The position numbers were made by a program, and so were the translations under genes. The notes beneath the pieces were generated by a model. It did no database searches, was not told the DNA's origin, and saw only the letters and a list, made by a program, of their open reading frames with translations. A stretch of DNA of 64,000 nucleotides from an uncultured Bacteroides sp. (GTDB lineage: Bacteria; Bacteroidota; Bacteroidia; Bacteroidales; Bacteroidaceae): contig NZ_CAUCSQ010000003.1 in assembly GCF_958445495.1 (NCBI RefSeq), positions 62,001 through 126,000 on the forward strand, read 5' to 3'. How positions within the stretch are numbered: position 1 is the first letter of the stretch; the number at the start of each line of letters is the position of its first letter. Below are positions 45,930 to 54,273 of the stretch, one piece after another.

Positions 45930-46933
45930 TAATCAAAACTCAAGATACATCCCCCCCAACTTAATCCTACTCCAAAACCTGTTACCATTACTTTTGTAGG
46001 ACTATTTATTATTTGATTATCTATACATTTTTTCATACTTATCAACACTGTTGACGATACAGTATTTCCTGTATCTTCTAAGTTTATATAAAATTTATCT
46101 TTAGGTATAGAACATACCTTTCTTATAGTATCAAGCATGAATTTGTTTGCTTGATGAAAAATATAATAACCTATATCATCTTTAGTTATACCATTTCGTT
46201 CCATAACCTGCTCTGCCAACTTAGGAACAGTTTCTAATGTAAAATTAAAAATTGCACTACCATTCATATATAGATAATCATCATATTTCACATGCCCCTC
46301 TTCATCTTTTTCTGAACAAGCAGTTGTTTTTTTATATCGTGCACCTCCCGTTTTTACAATTAAATTGTTTGCACCGCTCCCATCTGTACCGAAAACAAAC
46401 TCGCCGATTTCGGCAAAACCTTCTGTTGAAACCAAACAAGCAGCCGCACCATCTCCAAATATGGATTGATTACTTTTATCTGCAGGATAAATATATTTAT
46501 TATAAGTTTCGGCAGTTATCAACAATACATTTTTTACAGCTTTTGACAAAATCAAACCTTTTGCCATTGCCAATCCATAAATACATCCTGAACATCCTAA
46601 ATTAAAATCTAAGGCTCCACTATTTACCGGAATTCCCAATCTATCTTGCAAGATACATGCTGTAGAAGGTAGAAAATAATCAGGACTTTGTGTACAAAGC
46701 AGCAAAAAGTCAATTTCTGAAGGTGAAATATTATATTCCCGAAACAGCTTTAAAACGGCTTTCTCACCTAAATCTCCAGCCGTTTCATTCTCTCCTGCTA
46801 AATGTCTTTGGTTTACCCCAACTTTTGAAGCAACTTTTTCAACACTCCATTCAGGAAATCTTTTTATCAAATCAGCATTGGTAACAATTCTTTCCGGCAA
46901 ATAATATGATACTCCTTTTATATATGCTTTCAT
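45929..46933 (-). CDS. 3-oxoacyl-ACP synthase III (FabH-like)
   Basis: 334 residues. The ketoacyl synthase III triad is present: Cys114 in NLGCSGCIYGLAMAKGL, His260 in YIFHQANKFMLD and Asn290 in EDTGNTVSSTVLIS. ASKVGVNQRHLAGENETAGDLG is the conserved FabH N-terminal Arg region. FGDGAAACLV is typical. It should condense an acyl-CoA with malonyl-ACP, or transfer an acyl group. It is separate from the housekeeping FabH, lies in a capsule locus between an SDR and an aldo/keto reductase, and is followed upstream by its own ACP. Likely builds a short acyl decoration for a capsule sugar. Confidence 0.92.
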   Translation of the reverse strand: MKAYIKGVSYYLPERIVTNADLIKRFPEWSVEKVASKVGVNQRHLAGENETAGDLGEKAVLKLFREYNISPSEIDFLLLCTQSPDYFLPSTACILQDRLGIPVNSGALDFNLGCSGCIYGLAMAKGLILSKAVKNVLLITAETYNKYIYPADKSNQSIFGDGAAACLVSTEGFAEIGEFVFGTDGSGANNLIVKTGGARYKKTTACSEKDEEGHVKYDDYLYMNGSAIFNFTLETVPKLAEQVMERNGITKDDIGYYIFHQANKFMLDTIRKVCSIPKDKFYINLEDTGNTVSSTVLISMKKCIDNQIINSPTKVMVTGFGVGLSWGGCILSFD

Positions 46934-46948
46934 ACTTTCATTACTATA

Positions 46949-47695
46949 CTAAAGTTTGCTCTCCCCTCCTGTTATATCCAAGACACTTCCTGTCATCCAA
47001 CCACTTACATCAGACAATAAATATATTGAAAGATAAGCAATATCTTCAGGTTGTCCGTATCGTTTGAGAGGATATTTTAATTGGGCTTCCTCAAGCTCTT
47101 CCTTTGATATACCTTCCTGCATAATAAGATCAGTCCAAACCATAGCCGGACATATACAGTTAACCCTTATTTGACGTGGTGCAAGTTCAAGACCCAAACA
47201 TTTGGCGTATGATATAATTGCACCTTTAGAGGCACTATATATAGCATTTCCTATACTAGGAGAAATCGCTGCTCGTGAAGCAACAAAAACAATAGAAGCC
47301 CCTTTATTTATTTTTTTGGCTGATAGAATAGAAGACTGCAACAACACTGCTGATGAAAAATTTACGTTCATCACTGAATTTATATCATTTTTATCTATCA
47401 TTTTACACAATTTCCTATTTCCAATACCAGCATTATAAACAATGCCGTCAAGCATAGGTAATTGTTCTACCAATTCGTTTATATCGTTCTCATCTGTCAA
47501 ATCAGCTCGTAATATCAAATGATTACCAACTTCCATTTGAGATAATGTAAAATCCAATTTAACCGCATTGCGGCCTGTCAATACGACATTAGCTTTCATC
47601 TTAGAACAAGCTATAGCTATAGCTTGCCCTATTCCAGACGAAGCTCCCGTCACTAATACAGTTTTATTATGAAGTGAAAAAGGATTAAAATTCAT
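46949..47695 (-). CDS. Short-chain dehydrogenase/reductase (FabG-like)
   Basis: 248 residues, classical SDR. Cofactor motif VTGASSGIGQAIA (near 15-27), NAGIGN (near 89), catalytic Ser140 (VFVASRAA), Tyr153 and Lys157 (YSASKGAI). CPAMVWTDLIM and the C-terminal GSVLDITGG are typical of FabG-type reductases. It probably reduces the 3-keto product of the neighbouring KASIII. It ends 16 bases before that gene and begins 4 bases after the ACP gene. Confidence 0.94.
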   Translation of the reverse strand: MNFNPFSLHNKTVLVTGASSGIGQAIAIACSKMKANVVLTGRNAVKLDFTLSQMEVGNHLILRADLTDENDINELVEQLPMLDGIVYNAGIGNRKLCKMIDKNDINSVMNVNFSSAVLLQSSILSAKKINKGASIVFVASRAAISPSIGNAIYSASKGAIISYAKCLGLELAPRQIRVNCICPAMVWTDLIMQEGISKEELEEAQLKYPLKRYGQPEDIAYLSIYLLSDVSGWMTGSVLDITGGESKL

Positions 47696-47698
47696 TTC

Positions 47699-47932
47699 TT
47701 ATTTAGATTGTATTAACCTAAATAGTTCTTCTATAGTTTCGCAAGAACGAATTTCTTTACCTGTTATAGCTTTATTATATCTGGTTCTTACGAAAGCTAT
47801 AATAGACATGGCAGAGAGAGAACTCCATTCGTTAAGTTCCTGATAATAAGTATTTGCATAGATTTCTGATGAATCCGTTTCATCAAATTGTTCTGCAAAT
47901 CCTTTAATAAAATCATTTAATTCCATATACAA
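47699..47932 (-). CDS. Acyl carrier protein-like protein
   Basis: 77 residues (75 if Met3 at 47926 is the start). Acidic four-helix profile. The helix-2 motif is LNEWSSLSAMSIIAFVRTRYNKAI, where Ser38 in W-S-S-L stands at the phosphopantetheine site; most ACPs have D-S-L, so the Asp is replaced by Ser, as seen in some capsule-associated carriers. It is placed directly before SDR and KASIII genes and should carry their acyl intermediate. Confidence 0.85.
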   Translation of the reverse strand: MYMELNDFIKGFAEQFDETDSSEIYANTYYQELNEWSSLSAMSIIAFVRTRYNKAITGKEIRSCETIEELFRLIQSK

Positions 47933-47941
47933 TTTTTATTA

Positions 47942-49741
47942 TTAATATTTCCATAATACATCCTCATCTACTACAACTGCGGGATTACCTGATACAACAG
48001 CATGAGCTGGTACATTTTGGGTGACAAAGGCGTGTGCTCCAATAATAGCACCATCACCTATTTTGACTCCCGGCATAATAGTACATCCTTCACACAACCA
48101 AACTTTATCCCCAATAATTACAGGTCTTGAATTCTTATAACCTGCTCTATTGATATAATGATTACCATTATTATCTCTAATAGTCACATTACGGCCTAAC
48201 ATAACATCTTTCCCAATTTCTATTTTTTCAGCGCATATTAAAGTGGCATTAATATTTGTAGAACTTCCACCTTTAAATGTCAATTTTCCACCAGAAAAGA
48301 CTTCAATATCCGAACCATATCCAATAACCGTATTTCCGAGTATCTCCAATGTAGCACCATCGTTAACCAACAATCTTGTTTCTAATTTAGATTTTGGAAT
48401 TTTTTTCCATCCTAAAATTAAATTACCTTCTTTTATAATCCTTGCACCTTTTCCTATTTGTATACAGCAATAAGGAGTAGGTATAATTGCTTTGTTTCTT
48501 ACAATTTCCTCAAATTTGTTTAAGGCAAATAGTTTCAATACTGCAGAAGGTGAATATTGCACAATTCGTAACCTAGAACGTAATCCTATAACATGATTTT
48601 TGATTTTTCTTTTTAATGAAAATGAAGAAGTTGAATTTGCAATATATTTCTCAGAAATTTCAACAAAACTCATTTTATCCAAATCCTTAAAAAATTGAGT
48701 TCTATCTACTCTAGGAAGATCAAGTGAAAGATTTAATGACCTATTTCCCGCTTCAATAGAATCAAAAGGTACTTGAATATAATTTATTCTCTGCTTTACT
48801 TTCTCAAAATATTTTTCACCTTTCTGAGAATTCACCATCACCAATGAAGTCCCTAAATCCTTCTCTAATAATTTATTTATATTTTCAATTCCCCAGAAAT
48901 CAGCTAATGTAATATCACTGATACGAGGATATCCTTTAAATTTACAATCATAGCAAGAAGGCCTGCAATATACTCCGGTACTTAAATAACCTTGTGTAAA
49001 TTTACTCTGGTCTTTAGTTTCGTAATATGCCTTTCCATTTGACAGTATAACTTTCTGTGTAAGATTTCTCCAACCATATTCCTTGGATTTGGCCTTACAA
49101 TAAACAACTTTATAACCATACCTTTCTTCGAAAGAATCCAAATATTTTTTCCATACTTTTGGAGAATTTATCCCCCTACATATGTAATCCACTATAATAA
49201 GATTATCAAAATTCTTACCAAGGAAAATTCTCAAAGCAGCCATTTGGCATGGACTTCCACAAACTAAAACACTTTCTCCGGATTTTACTAAATCCCGTAT
49301 TTGTTTAAAAAATCCTTCAAAATTACTTTGGAGATATTTGGAACTTCTTAACTTAGGCAAATCAGCCTTGTTATTCGAAAGATATTGTTTAACGGAGAAA
49401 TCTTCATTAAAAATCGCTCCTCCCACATAGCCTCCATTATGATACATAATATCTGCCAAAGCAGAAAATAGACCACCAGAAGTACTATCAAAAATTACCT
49501 CAATGTTTTTATGCTCTGCGGCATAACAGACAGACTGAGGTAAATCATTTTTCTTTAGTTCTTTTATATTAATAATAGGACATGTTTTATCACACAAGTC
49601 ACAACCTATACACTTTTCTGTATCTATTATTGGATACCAGAAACCTTCAATATCCGTTTTAAATGTTATTGCATTTTTAGGGCATATATCTCCACAAGCG
49701 TTACATCCACAGCATTCAACTTTATCGGTAATATTAATCAT
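47942..49741 (-). CDS. Fusion: F420-hydrogenase-beta-like Fe-S protein plus left-handed beta-helix acetyltransferase
   Basis: 599 residues. N-terminus has two 4Fe-4S motifs: CCGCNACGDICP and CIGCDLCDKTCP (residues about 10-55). The Coenzyme F420 hydrogenase/dehydrogenase beta domain follows to about 330 (VCYAAEHKN, SGGLFSALADIM, GSPCQMAALR, CRPSCYDCKFKGYPRISDITLADFWG). From about 415 to 599 hexapeptide repeats appear, ending in a typical O-acetyltransferase segment (VIIGDKVWLCEGCTIMPGVKIGDGAIIGAHAFVTQNVPAHAVVSGNPA). These are usually separate proteins. No frameshift is needed for the fusion. It may reduce and acetylate a capsule precursor; the electron partner is unknown. Confidence 0.9.
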   Translation of the reverse strand: MINITDKVECCGCNACGDICPKNAITFKTDIEGFWYPIIDTEKCIGCDLCDKTCPIINIKELKKNDLPQSVCYAAEHKNIEVIFDSTSGGLFSALADIMYHNGGYVGGAIFNEDFSVKQYLSNNKADLPKLRSSKYLQSNFEGFFKQIRDLVKSGESVLVCGSPCQMAALRIFLGKNFDNLIIVDYICRGINSPKVWKKYLDSFEERYGYKVVYCKAKSKEYGWRNLTQKVILSNGKAYYETKDQSKFTQGYLSTGVYCRPSCYDCKFKGYPRISDITLADFWGIENINKLLEKDLGTSLVMVNSQKGEKYFEKVKQRINYIQVPFDSIEAGNRSLNLSLDLPRVDRTQFFKDLDKMSFVEISEKYIANSTSSFSLKRKIKNHVIGLRSRLRIVQYSPSAVLKLFALNKFEEIVRNKAIIPTPYCCIQIGKGARIIKEGNLILGWKKIPKSKLETRLLVNDGATLEILGNTVIGYGSDIEVFSGGKLTFKGGSSTNINATLICAEKIEIGKDVMLGRNVTIRDNNGNHYINRAGYKNSRPVIIGDKVWLCEGCTIMPGVKIGDGAIIGAHAFVTQNVPAHAVVSGNPAVVVDEDVLWKY

Positions 49742-49798
49742 ATCGAAAATTTATATCTTATATGCGCCTATGATTTAAAGCAATCTTTATAACTACTT

Positions 49799-50230
49799 TC
49801 ATTTACCCATTAACCGTTTCCAAAAAGAATCCCTCCTCGGTTTTTCCCAATATTGTATTTCTTGCAGATACCGTTCATAACTCCACCGATTATGTATCAT
49901 TTCATAAATTCCTCCCCAATCACACATACCGCCCACATTCCGGTCGTCGATAAACATATCCGCTCTTAATTTACGGCAAGGACTGTTCTCCCTTTCTTTC
50001 ACCTGTTCATCCGGATGATTGGCATTGACCGCATAAAATTCCAAGCCGCGTTCCCGGCAAAATTCTACCGCCTCCTCCAAAAGTTCCCCTTCGCGTACAC
50101 TCCATAAAATCAACAGATGTTTTTCCTCTTGTAATCTTTTCAATGTAGCAATGGCAAAAGGTCTTTCCTTTCCTATATATGGATACTTATGTTCCACGAT
50201 TGTCCCGTCAAAATCTACTGCAATGACCAT
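49799..50230 (-). CDS. Small HAD-family hydrolase (BT0820-like)
   Basis: 143 residues. MVIAVDFDGTIVEHKYP contains the D-x-D HAD motif I (Asp6, Asp8). LILWSVREGELLEEAVEFCRERG covers motif II (Ser), and DMFIDDRNVGG is motif IV. The family is a compact, cap-less HAD phosphatase seen at the front of Bacteroides capsule operons. It lies 22 bases after upxY. Likely a phosphatase on a sugar phosphate or nucleotide; substrate unknown. Confidence 0.88.
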   Translation of the reverse strand: MVIAVDFDGTIVEHKYPYIGKERPFAIATLKRLQEEKHLLILWSVREGELLEEAVEFCRERGLEFYAVNANHPDEQVKERENSPCRKLRADMFIDDRNVGGMCDWGGIYEMIHNRWSYERYLQEIQYWEKPRRDSFWKRLMGK

Positions 50231-50252
50231 ACCAGTTTCTATTTGTTACCTA

Positions 50253-51308
50253 TCAAACCTTTATCGGCAAAAAAGGGAAACGAACGGCAAGCGATTGTCT
50301 TTTCAAAACGATCCCCTCTTTCACATCCGTACCGACCTCACTATCTTCCGCTATTAATGTCAAAATTTCATCAGCATCGTGACATACGGCAACTATATCC
50401 CTGAAATTACCGATTCGAGGGTCATTATATACAAGTTGAAAACGCATTCCCATTTCTTCAAGAATGAAAAAAACAATTTCTATCGCATCATTAAATCTTC
50501 TCTCCCGAACAAAAGAACGAGCCTTCATAATCCATCTATTAAGACTTCCGGCTATCGCCATCAAATCCAATTGATTATGAGGATGAAAGAAGCATTTATC
50601 TATTTCAGCTTGATTATCAGAGAACAAGCCGTCAGCAGAACACTCCTTTCTTTGCTGTCCCTCTCTCCGATACCGGACATACTCTTCCACATTCTCAAAA
50701 CTTTCTTTATGTATCCCGCCTATGGCAATAGTCATACCGCCCATAGAAGTCACCAGACATTTATCACGGGAAATACGTATTTGATAACCTTCAAGACCAG
50801 CAAGTACGCCGGACGTAATCCGGACCAACGTATGCCCCTTAGCATAATAATCGAACGGATGAGACATAAAACGAATACGGTTCGGCTCTATTTGAGCCAC
50901 CTGCATGAATGACTGCATTATGCAATCAGGTATTACCGCTGTCCTTCCGGTACTACAATCATTAACAAGATACAGTCCGAAAAAATTATCAGAAAGATAG
51001 TTCTGTATCTCCCGACTTTCTCCTTGCACAAAGACGAGACCGGAAATCGTAGGCTGCTCATTTTTTACAACACGCTTTTCCCCACGCTTATACACCACGC
51101 TCTTATGAATAAAGGTATTAAATCTCTCTCGAAGCTTATCATTTATGATATTCACTTTCGCATGATGAATAAAGAGATAACACCAAGAAGATGCATTTTT
51201 ATTTTTAGACAAACCCTCTACTTCCGAAACAGATTCCATAGCATCTGATTCAGTATTAATTTTGCCCTCATTGGCGTTAGAAAGAGCATCTGTACTATAC
51301 AGTGGCAT
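50253..51308 (-). CDS. upxY: UpxY-family NusG-like capsule transcription antiterminator, extended
   Basis: 351 residues, about twice the ~170-180 of the well-studied B. fragilis UpxY proteins. The NusG N-terminal domain begins around SSWCYLFIHHAKVNIINDKL, followed by ISGLVFVQG; the KOW-like part is GHTLVRITSGVLAGLEGYQIRIS near residues 175-200. Residues 220-351 form an additional helical domain (SLNRWIMKARSFVRERRFNDAIEIVFFILEEMG) that I cannot name. It is the first gene of the capsule operon behind the invertible promoter, with a 173-base leader. UpxY proteins let RNA polymerase read through early terminators in their own operon. No upxZ repressor gene follows. Confidence 0.9.
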   Translation of the reverse strand: MPLYSTDALSNANEGKINTESDAMESVSEVEGLSKNKNASSWCYLFIHHAKVNIINDKLRERFNTFIHKSVVYKRGEKRVVKNEQPTISGLVFVQGESREIQNYLSDNFFGLYLVNDCSTGRTAVIPDCIMQSFMQVAQIEPNRIRFMSHPFDYYAKGHTLVRITSGVLAGLEGYQIRISRDKCLVTSMGGMTIAIGGIHKESFENVEEYVRYRREGQQRKECSADGLFSDNQAEIDKCFFHPHNQLDLMAIAGSLNRWIMKARSFVRERRFNDAIEIVFFILEEMGMRFQLVYNDPRIGNFRDIVAVCHDADEILTLIAEDSEVGTDVKEGIVLKRQSLAVRFPFLPIKV

Positions 51309-51481
51309 CGACCCCCTATCTAAATTATGTTCCGGTTTACATTGTCACAAAACGACAACTGTTTTACATTCTCTTTACAAATCAAGAGATATAATACCCC
51401 ATTCATAATCTTGCGTTTTTAGACTTGTATTCGGTATTTCCCCATACCTTCAAGCCTGTGTGTAATTGTTTGTTTTGAACC
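51309..51481 (-). promoter_or_regulatory. Leader of the capsule operon
   Basis: The 173 bases between the left inverted repeat and upxY would be the 5' leader of the ON-state transcript, the expected recruitment site for UpxY. A weak stem TCTCTT/AAGAGA occurs near 51371-51390. No Bacteroides -7 box pointing toward upxY is seen here, so expression depends on the invertible segment. Confidence 0.55.
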
Positions 51482-51502
51482 ATCTCTTTTCAAGAGACGA
51501 AT
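51482..51502 (+). repeat. Left inverted repeat of the invertible promoter
   Basis: 21 bases identical to the reverse complement of 51652-51672. The core CTCTTTTCAAGAG (51484-51496) is itself a dyad (CTCTT/AAGAG), as expected for a tyrosine-recombinase crossover site. Confidence 0.93.
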
Positions 51503-51651
51503 GTAGAAACCTCCTGTCTGGGAATCAAAACATTACACATACGCACATTTATTTTTTGCTAAACATCAATCTATTTCTTACAAAAAAAATAAGAGTTTTG
51601 AAAAGAAAAATTTCATTCATATCGTTTCTTTTTGTACTTTTGTCGCAGTGA
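51503..51651. promoter_or_regulatory. Invertible segment, 149 bp
   Basis: DNA between the two inverted repeats. It contains one good promoter at its right end (51611-51642, plus strand) and no CAAAnnTA that would signal a promoter in the other direction. It is therefore in the orientation that does not transcribe the capsule genes. After inversion the promoter would fire leftward into upxY. Confidence 0.88.
51611..51642 (+). promoter_or_regulatory. Phase-variable promoter (currently facing away from capsule operon)
   Basis: The -7 box TACTTTTG (51635-51642) fits TAnnTTTG exactly; TTTC (51611-51614), 20 bases upstream, is a near match to the -33 TTTG. Transcription would start near 51650 and run rightward, antisense to the recombinase gene. 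Confidence 0.82.
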
Positions 51652-51672
51652 ATTCGTCTCTTGAAAAGAGAT
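51652..51672 (-). repeat. Right inverted repeat of the invertible promoter
   Basis: Perfect 21-base inverted copy of 51482-51502. It lies 26 bases beyond the 3' end of the recombinase gene, so inversion does not disrupt any coding sequence. Confidence 0.93.
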
Positions 51673-51697
51673 ATTGTGTTCTACTAAACATTATCTT

Positions 51698-52906
51698 TTA
51701 TAGATTTTTCAATATTAATTTATTAGCTTTGTCAATTACCGAATGGTCTAATGATGCCAAATAAATCTGGGTAGTATTCTCCGAATCGTGTCCCATGCCT
51801 TCACTTATCACCGATATCGGGATATTTTTGCTTCTGGCAATACTCGCCCATGAATGGCGGGCTACATACATCGTCAGGTGTATTGGCAAATTCAACATGG
51901 AGGAAATCTCTTTTAACCTGTGGTTGACAAGATGGAGTGCATTTTCATATTGCTTTCTCTCATTGCCAGGTTGCCTGATTATCGGCAATAGATAAATAGT
52001 GCCCGTATCAGGGTATTTATCAATAATTTCCTGCATGCACTTCTCCCACTTAACAAAAAGTTGCTGCCCGGTTTTTCGCCTGCGATAAACCAAAATACCA
52101 TTTTTCAAGTCCCTCTTCTTCAGATAAGCCATATCAACAAACGACATTCCGCGGGTATAAAAACTAAATAGAAATATGTCCCTTGCCAATTCTAATGACG
52201 GCTTCCAACTCAAATCCAACCCTTTTATCCGTTTGATAATATTAAAAGGGATTGCCCTTTTGACAGTCTTTTCCACACCTGTATAGACATTCTTAAAAGG
52301 ATAACGTTGCCTGGTTAATTCTTTTTCGACAGCCCGGTTATAAGTAGCCCGGAGTATGCGCATATAAAAAGAAATCGTATTCATCGAAACACTCCGCTCT
52401 TTCAGCCAAGCCTCATAAAGCATCATCAAATCCGAATCCATCTCATCCAACATGATATCCTTTTCTTCCCTGAAACACATAAAACTTTTGAGAGCAGCCG
52501 CATACGTTTCGGAAGTGCGCACCTTACCCAGCTTTTTCAACTGGACTATGACAGACTGCATGAAATTAAAGAAAGATTGTACCTGCGCCTGTTCATAAAA
52601 CAGGCTCACTACATCATCCGTCGTATATCTGATACCTTGACTATCCAATGATTCCACAATTTTATTCAACCTCACCTTATCCCATCGTACCCGTTCTTGT
52701 ATAGCACAGACAAGGGCTGCCCGTTCCGTATCGGAATTGTACGGATACAATACGATTATCCCTGAACGGTTATCCCACTCCGAAGCGAGTAACTTATATT
52801 CCGTGCTAATCTGCCTGATAACCCGATTATGAATTATCTGATAATATAAACAGCCTTCTTTACCGGCTACCGTAGAAGCCCTGAATTTAATTTTTATTGA
52901 TGTCAT
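51698..52906 (-). CDS. Tyrosine-type site-specific recombinase (probable promoter invertase)
   Basis: 402 residues, the common Bacteroidetes integrase layout: an N-terminal arm-binding-like part (1-100), SAM-like core-binding domain (about 105-205), and catalytic domain. Catalytic residues readable from the protein: Arg252 (FYTRGMS), Lys278 (RRRKTGQQ), Arg350 in MYVARHSWAS, His373 (GMGHDS) and the nucleophile Tyr382 (TTQIYLA). The position usually held by the first His is Tyr347, normal in this subfamily. It reads on the same strand as the capsule genes and ends 26 bases from the right inverted repeat, so it is the natural candidate to invert that segment. Confidence 0.93.
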   Translation of the reverse strand: MTSIKIKFRASTVAGKEGCLYYQIIHNRVIRQISTEYKLLASEWDNRSGIIVLYPYNSDTERAALVCAIQERVRWDKVRLNKIVESLDSQGIRYTTDDVVSLFYEQAQVQSFFNFMQSVIVQLKKLGKVRTSETYAAALKSFMCFREEKDIMLDEMDSDLMMLYEAWLKERSVSMNTISFYMRILRATYNRAVEKELTRQRYPFKNVYTGVEKTVKRAIPFNIIKRIKGLDLSWKPSLELARDIFLFSFYTRGMSFVDMAYLKKRDLKNGILVYRRRKTGQQLFVKWEKCMQEIIDKYPDTGTIYLLPIIRQPGNERKQYENALHLVNHRLKEISSMLNLPIHLTMYVARHSWASIARSKNIPISVISEGMGHDSENTTQIYLASLDHSVIDKANKLILKNL

Positions 52907-53361
52907 TTGCTCTGTTTTTATTAATCCCTATATCATTTTTATAATCACATAAAAAATACTGCCACCATAAACGAGTGTATTCGGAACATTTATCATGTTA
53001 TTATTTTTATTCGTCGTTCCCACTCCATGACGTCTTCCCCGTTCCACCTTTACAACTTGATTTGTATATAGATACGGTAAGGCTAAAACAAAAATACGAG
53101 TTTGAAGTTCAATTTTATATGTACAGTTAACCGTAAACATGCCATCCCGATTGAAAAGAACAAAGATTTCCGCCGTTCACCGCATCCTGCTCTTTTACTG
53201 AAAAAGATATCCGTTCCGGGAACAGAAGAAAAGCCGGAAGAAAATACAAAAAGACAAATCGTTTTTGACGAAAAACAACTTTACTTCCAAACCATCCGAA
53301 CAAACATTAAATCCCACAAATATGTTATATTTGCAAATCGGAAATAAAAAAGAAACAGAAT
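52907..53361. other. Divergent intergenic region between recombinase and nfo
   Basis: 455 bases. On the minus strand TATTTTTG (53096-53089) could be a -7 box for the recombinase gene, giving a ~180-base leader. On the plus strand TATATTTG (53326-53333) could serve nfo. Neither has a clear -33 element. Short frames here (for example 52928-53140 and 53102-53347) have no recognisable character. Confidence 0.45.
53326..53333 (+). promoter_or_regulatory. Putative -7 box for nfo
   Basis: TATATTTG, matching TAnnTTTG, 28 bases before the nfo start codon. Confidence 0.5.
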
Positions 53362-54195
53362 ATGAAATACATCGGAGCACACGTATCTGCATCCGGCGGT
53401 GTGGAATTCGCCCCCGTCAATGCCCACAAAATAGGAGCAAACGCTTTTGCCCTGTTCACAAAAAACCAACGCCAATGGGTCAGTAAACCTTTGACAGAAG
53501 AAAGTATCCGCCTTTTCAAAGAAAATTGCGAGAAGTACGGTTTTCAACCCGAACACATTCTTCCCCACGACAGTTACCTTATCAATTTAGGACATCCGGA
53601 AGAAGAGGGCCTTAATAAAAGCCGTGCCGCTTTTCTGGACGAAATGCGACGTTGCGAGCAGCTCGGCCTGAAACTTTTAAATTTCCATCCCGGCAGCTCT
53701 TTGAATAAAATATCAACGGAAGAATGCTTGTCGCTCATTGCGGAAAGCATCAATATCGCTCTTGAGAAAACCCAAGGAGTAACGGCCGTCATTGAAAATA
53801 CAGCCGGGCAAGGAAGCAATTTAGGAAGCGAATTCCGGCAACTGAAATACATCATTGAACGGATAAATGACAAAAGCCGCGTAGGCGTTTGCCTGGATAC
53901 CTGCCACACATATACGGCAGGATATGATATAGTAAATGAGTATGAGAAAGTATTTGACGAATTCGACAAAGAAGTGGGATTCGACTATCTGCGCGGCATG
54001 CACCTGAATGATTCGAAAAAGGCATTAGGCAGCCATGTAGACCGTCATGACAGTATTGGTGAAGGACTAATCGGGAAAGCATTTTTTGAAAGATTAATGA
54101 AAGATTCCAGATTCGATAATATGCCATTGATACTGGAAACACCGGATGAAAGTAAATGGGCAAAAGAAATAGCTTGGTTGAGAGAAGTCGAATAA
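53362..54195 (+). CDS. nfo: Endonuclease IV (AP endonuclease)
   Basis: 277 residues, normal for Nfo. The TIM-barrel metal ligands lie in the expected motifs: MKYIGAHVSASGGVEFAP, LNFHPGSSLN, VIENTAGQGSNLG, VGVCLDTCHTYTAGYD, GMHLNDSKKALGSHVDRHDSIGEG and PLILETPDES. It cuts DNA at abasic sites in base excision repair, in the cytoplasm, with three zinc ions. Stand-alone gene on the plus strand, unrelated to the capsule switch next to it. Confidence 0.97.
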   Translation: MKYIGAHVSASGGVEFAPVNAHKIGANAFALFTKNQRQWVSKPLTEESIRLFKENCEKYGFQPEHILPHDSYLINLGHPEEEGLNKSRAAFLDEMRRCEQLGLKLLNFHPGSSLNKISTEECLSLIAESINIALEKTQGVTAVIENTAGQGSNLGSEFRQLKYIIERINDKSRVGVCLDTCHTYTAGYDIVNEYEKVFDEFDKEVGFDYLRGMHLNDSKKALGSHVDRHDSIGEGLIGKAFFERLMKDSRFDNMPLILETPDESKWAKEIAWLREVE

Positions 54196-54273
54196 AAGAG
54201 CAGAAAATACAAGTTTTATAGTCTCATTCGCGAAAAATATCCAACTTTATATCAGTATATTCAATATATTATG

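Noticed and set aside
51371..51390. A third recombinase site in the upxY leader
   Set aside because: Shares only the CTCTTT...CAAGAG feel of the inverted repeats with a longer spacer; match too poor to call.
52928..53347. Two short open frames between recombinase and nfo (52928-53140 minus, 53102-53347 plus)
   Set aside because: No recognisable protein character; they overlap probable promoter elements on both strands.
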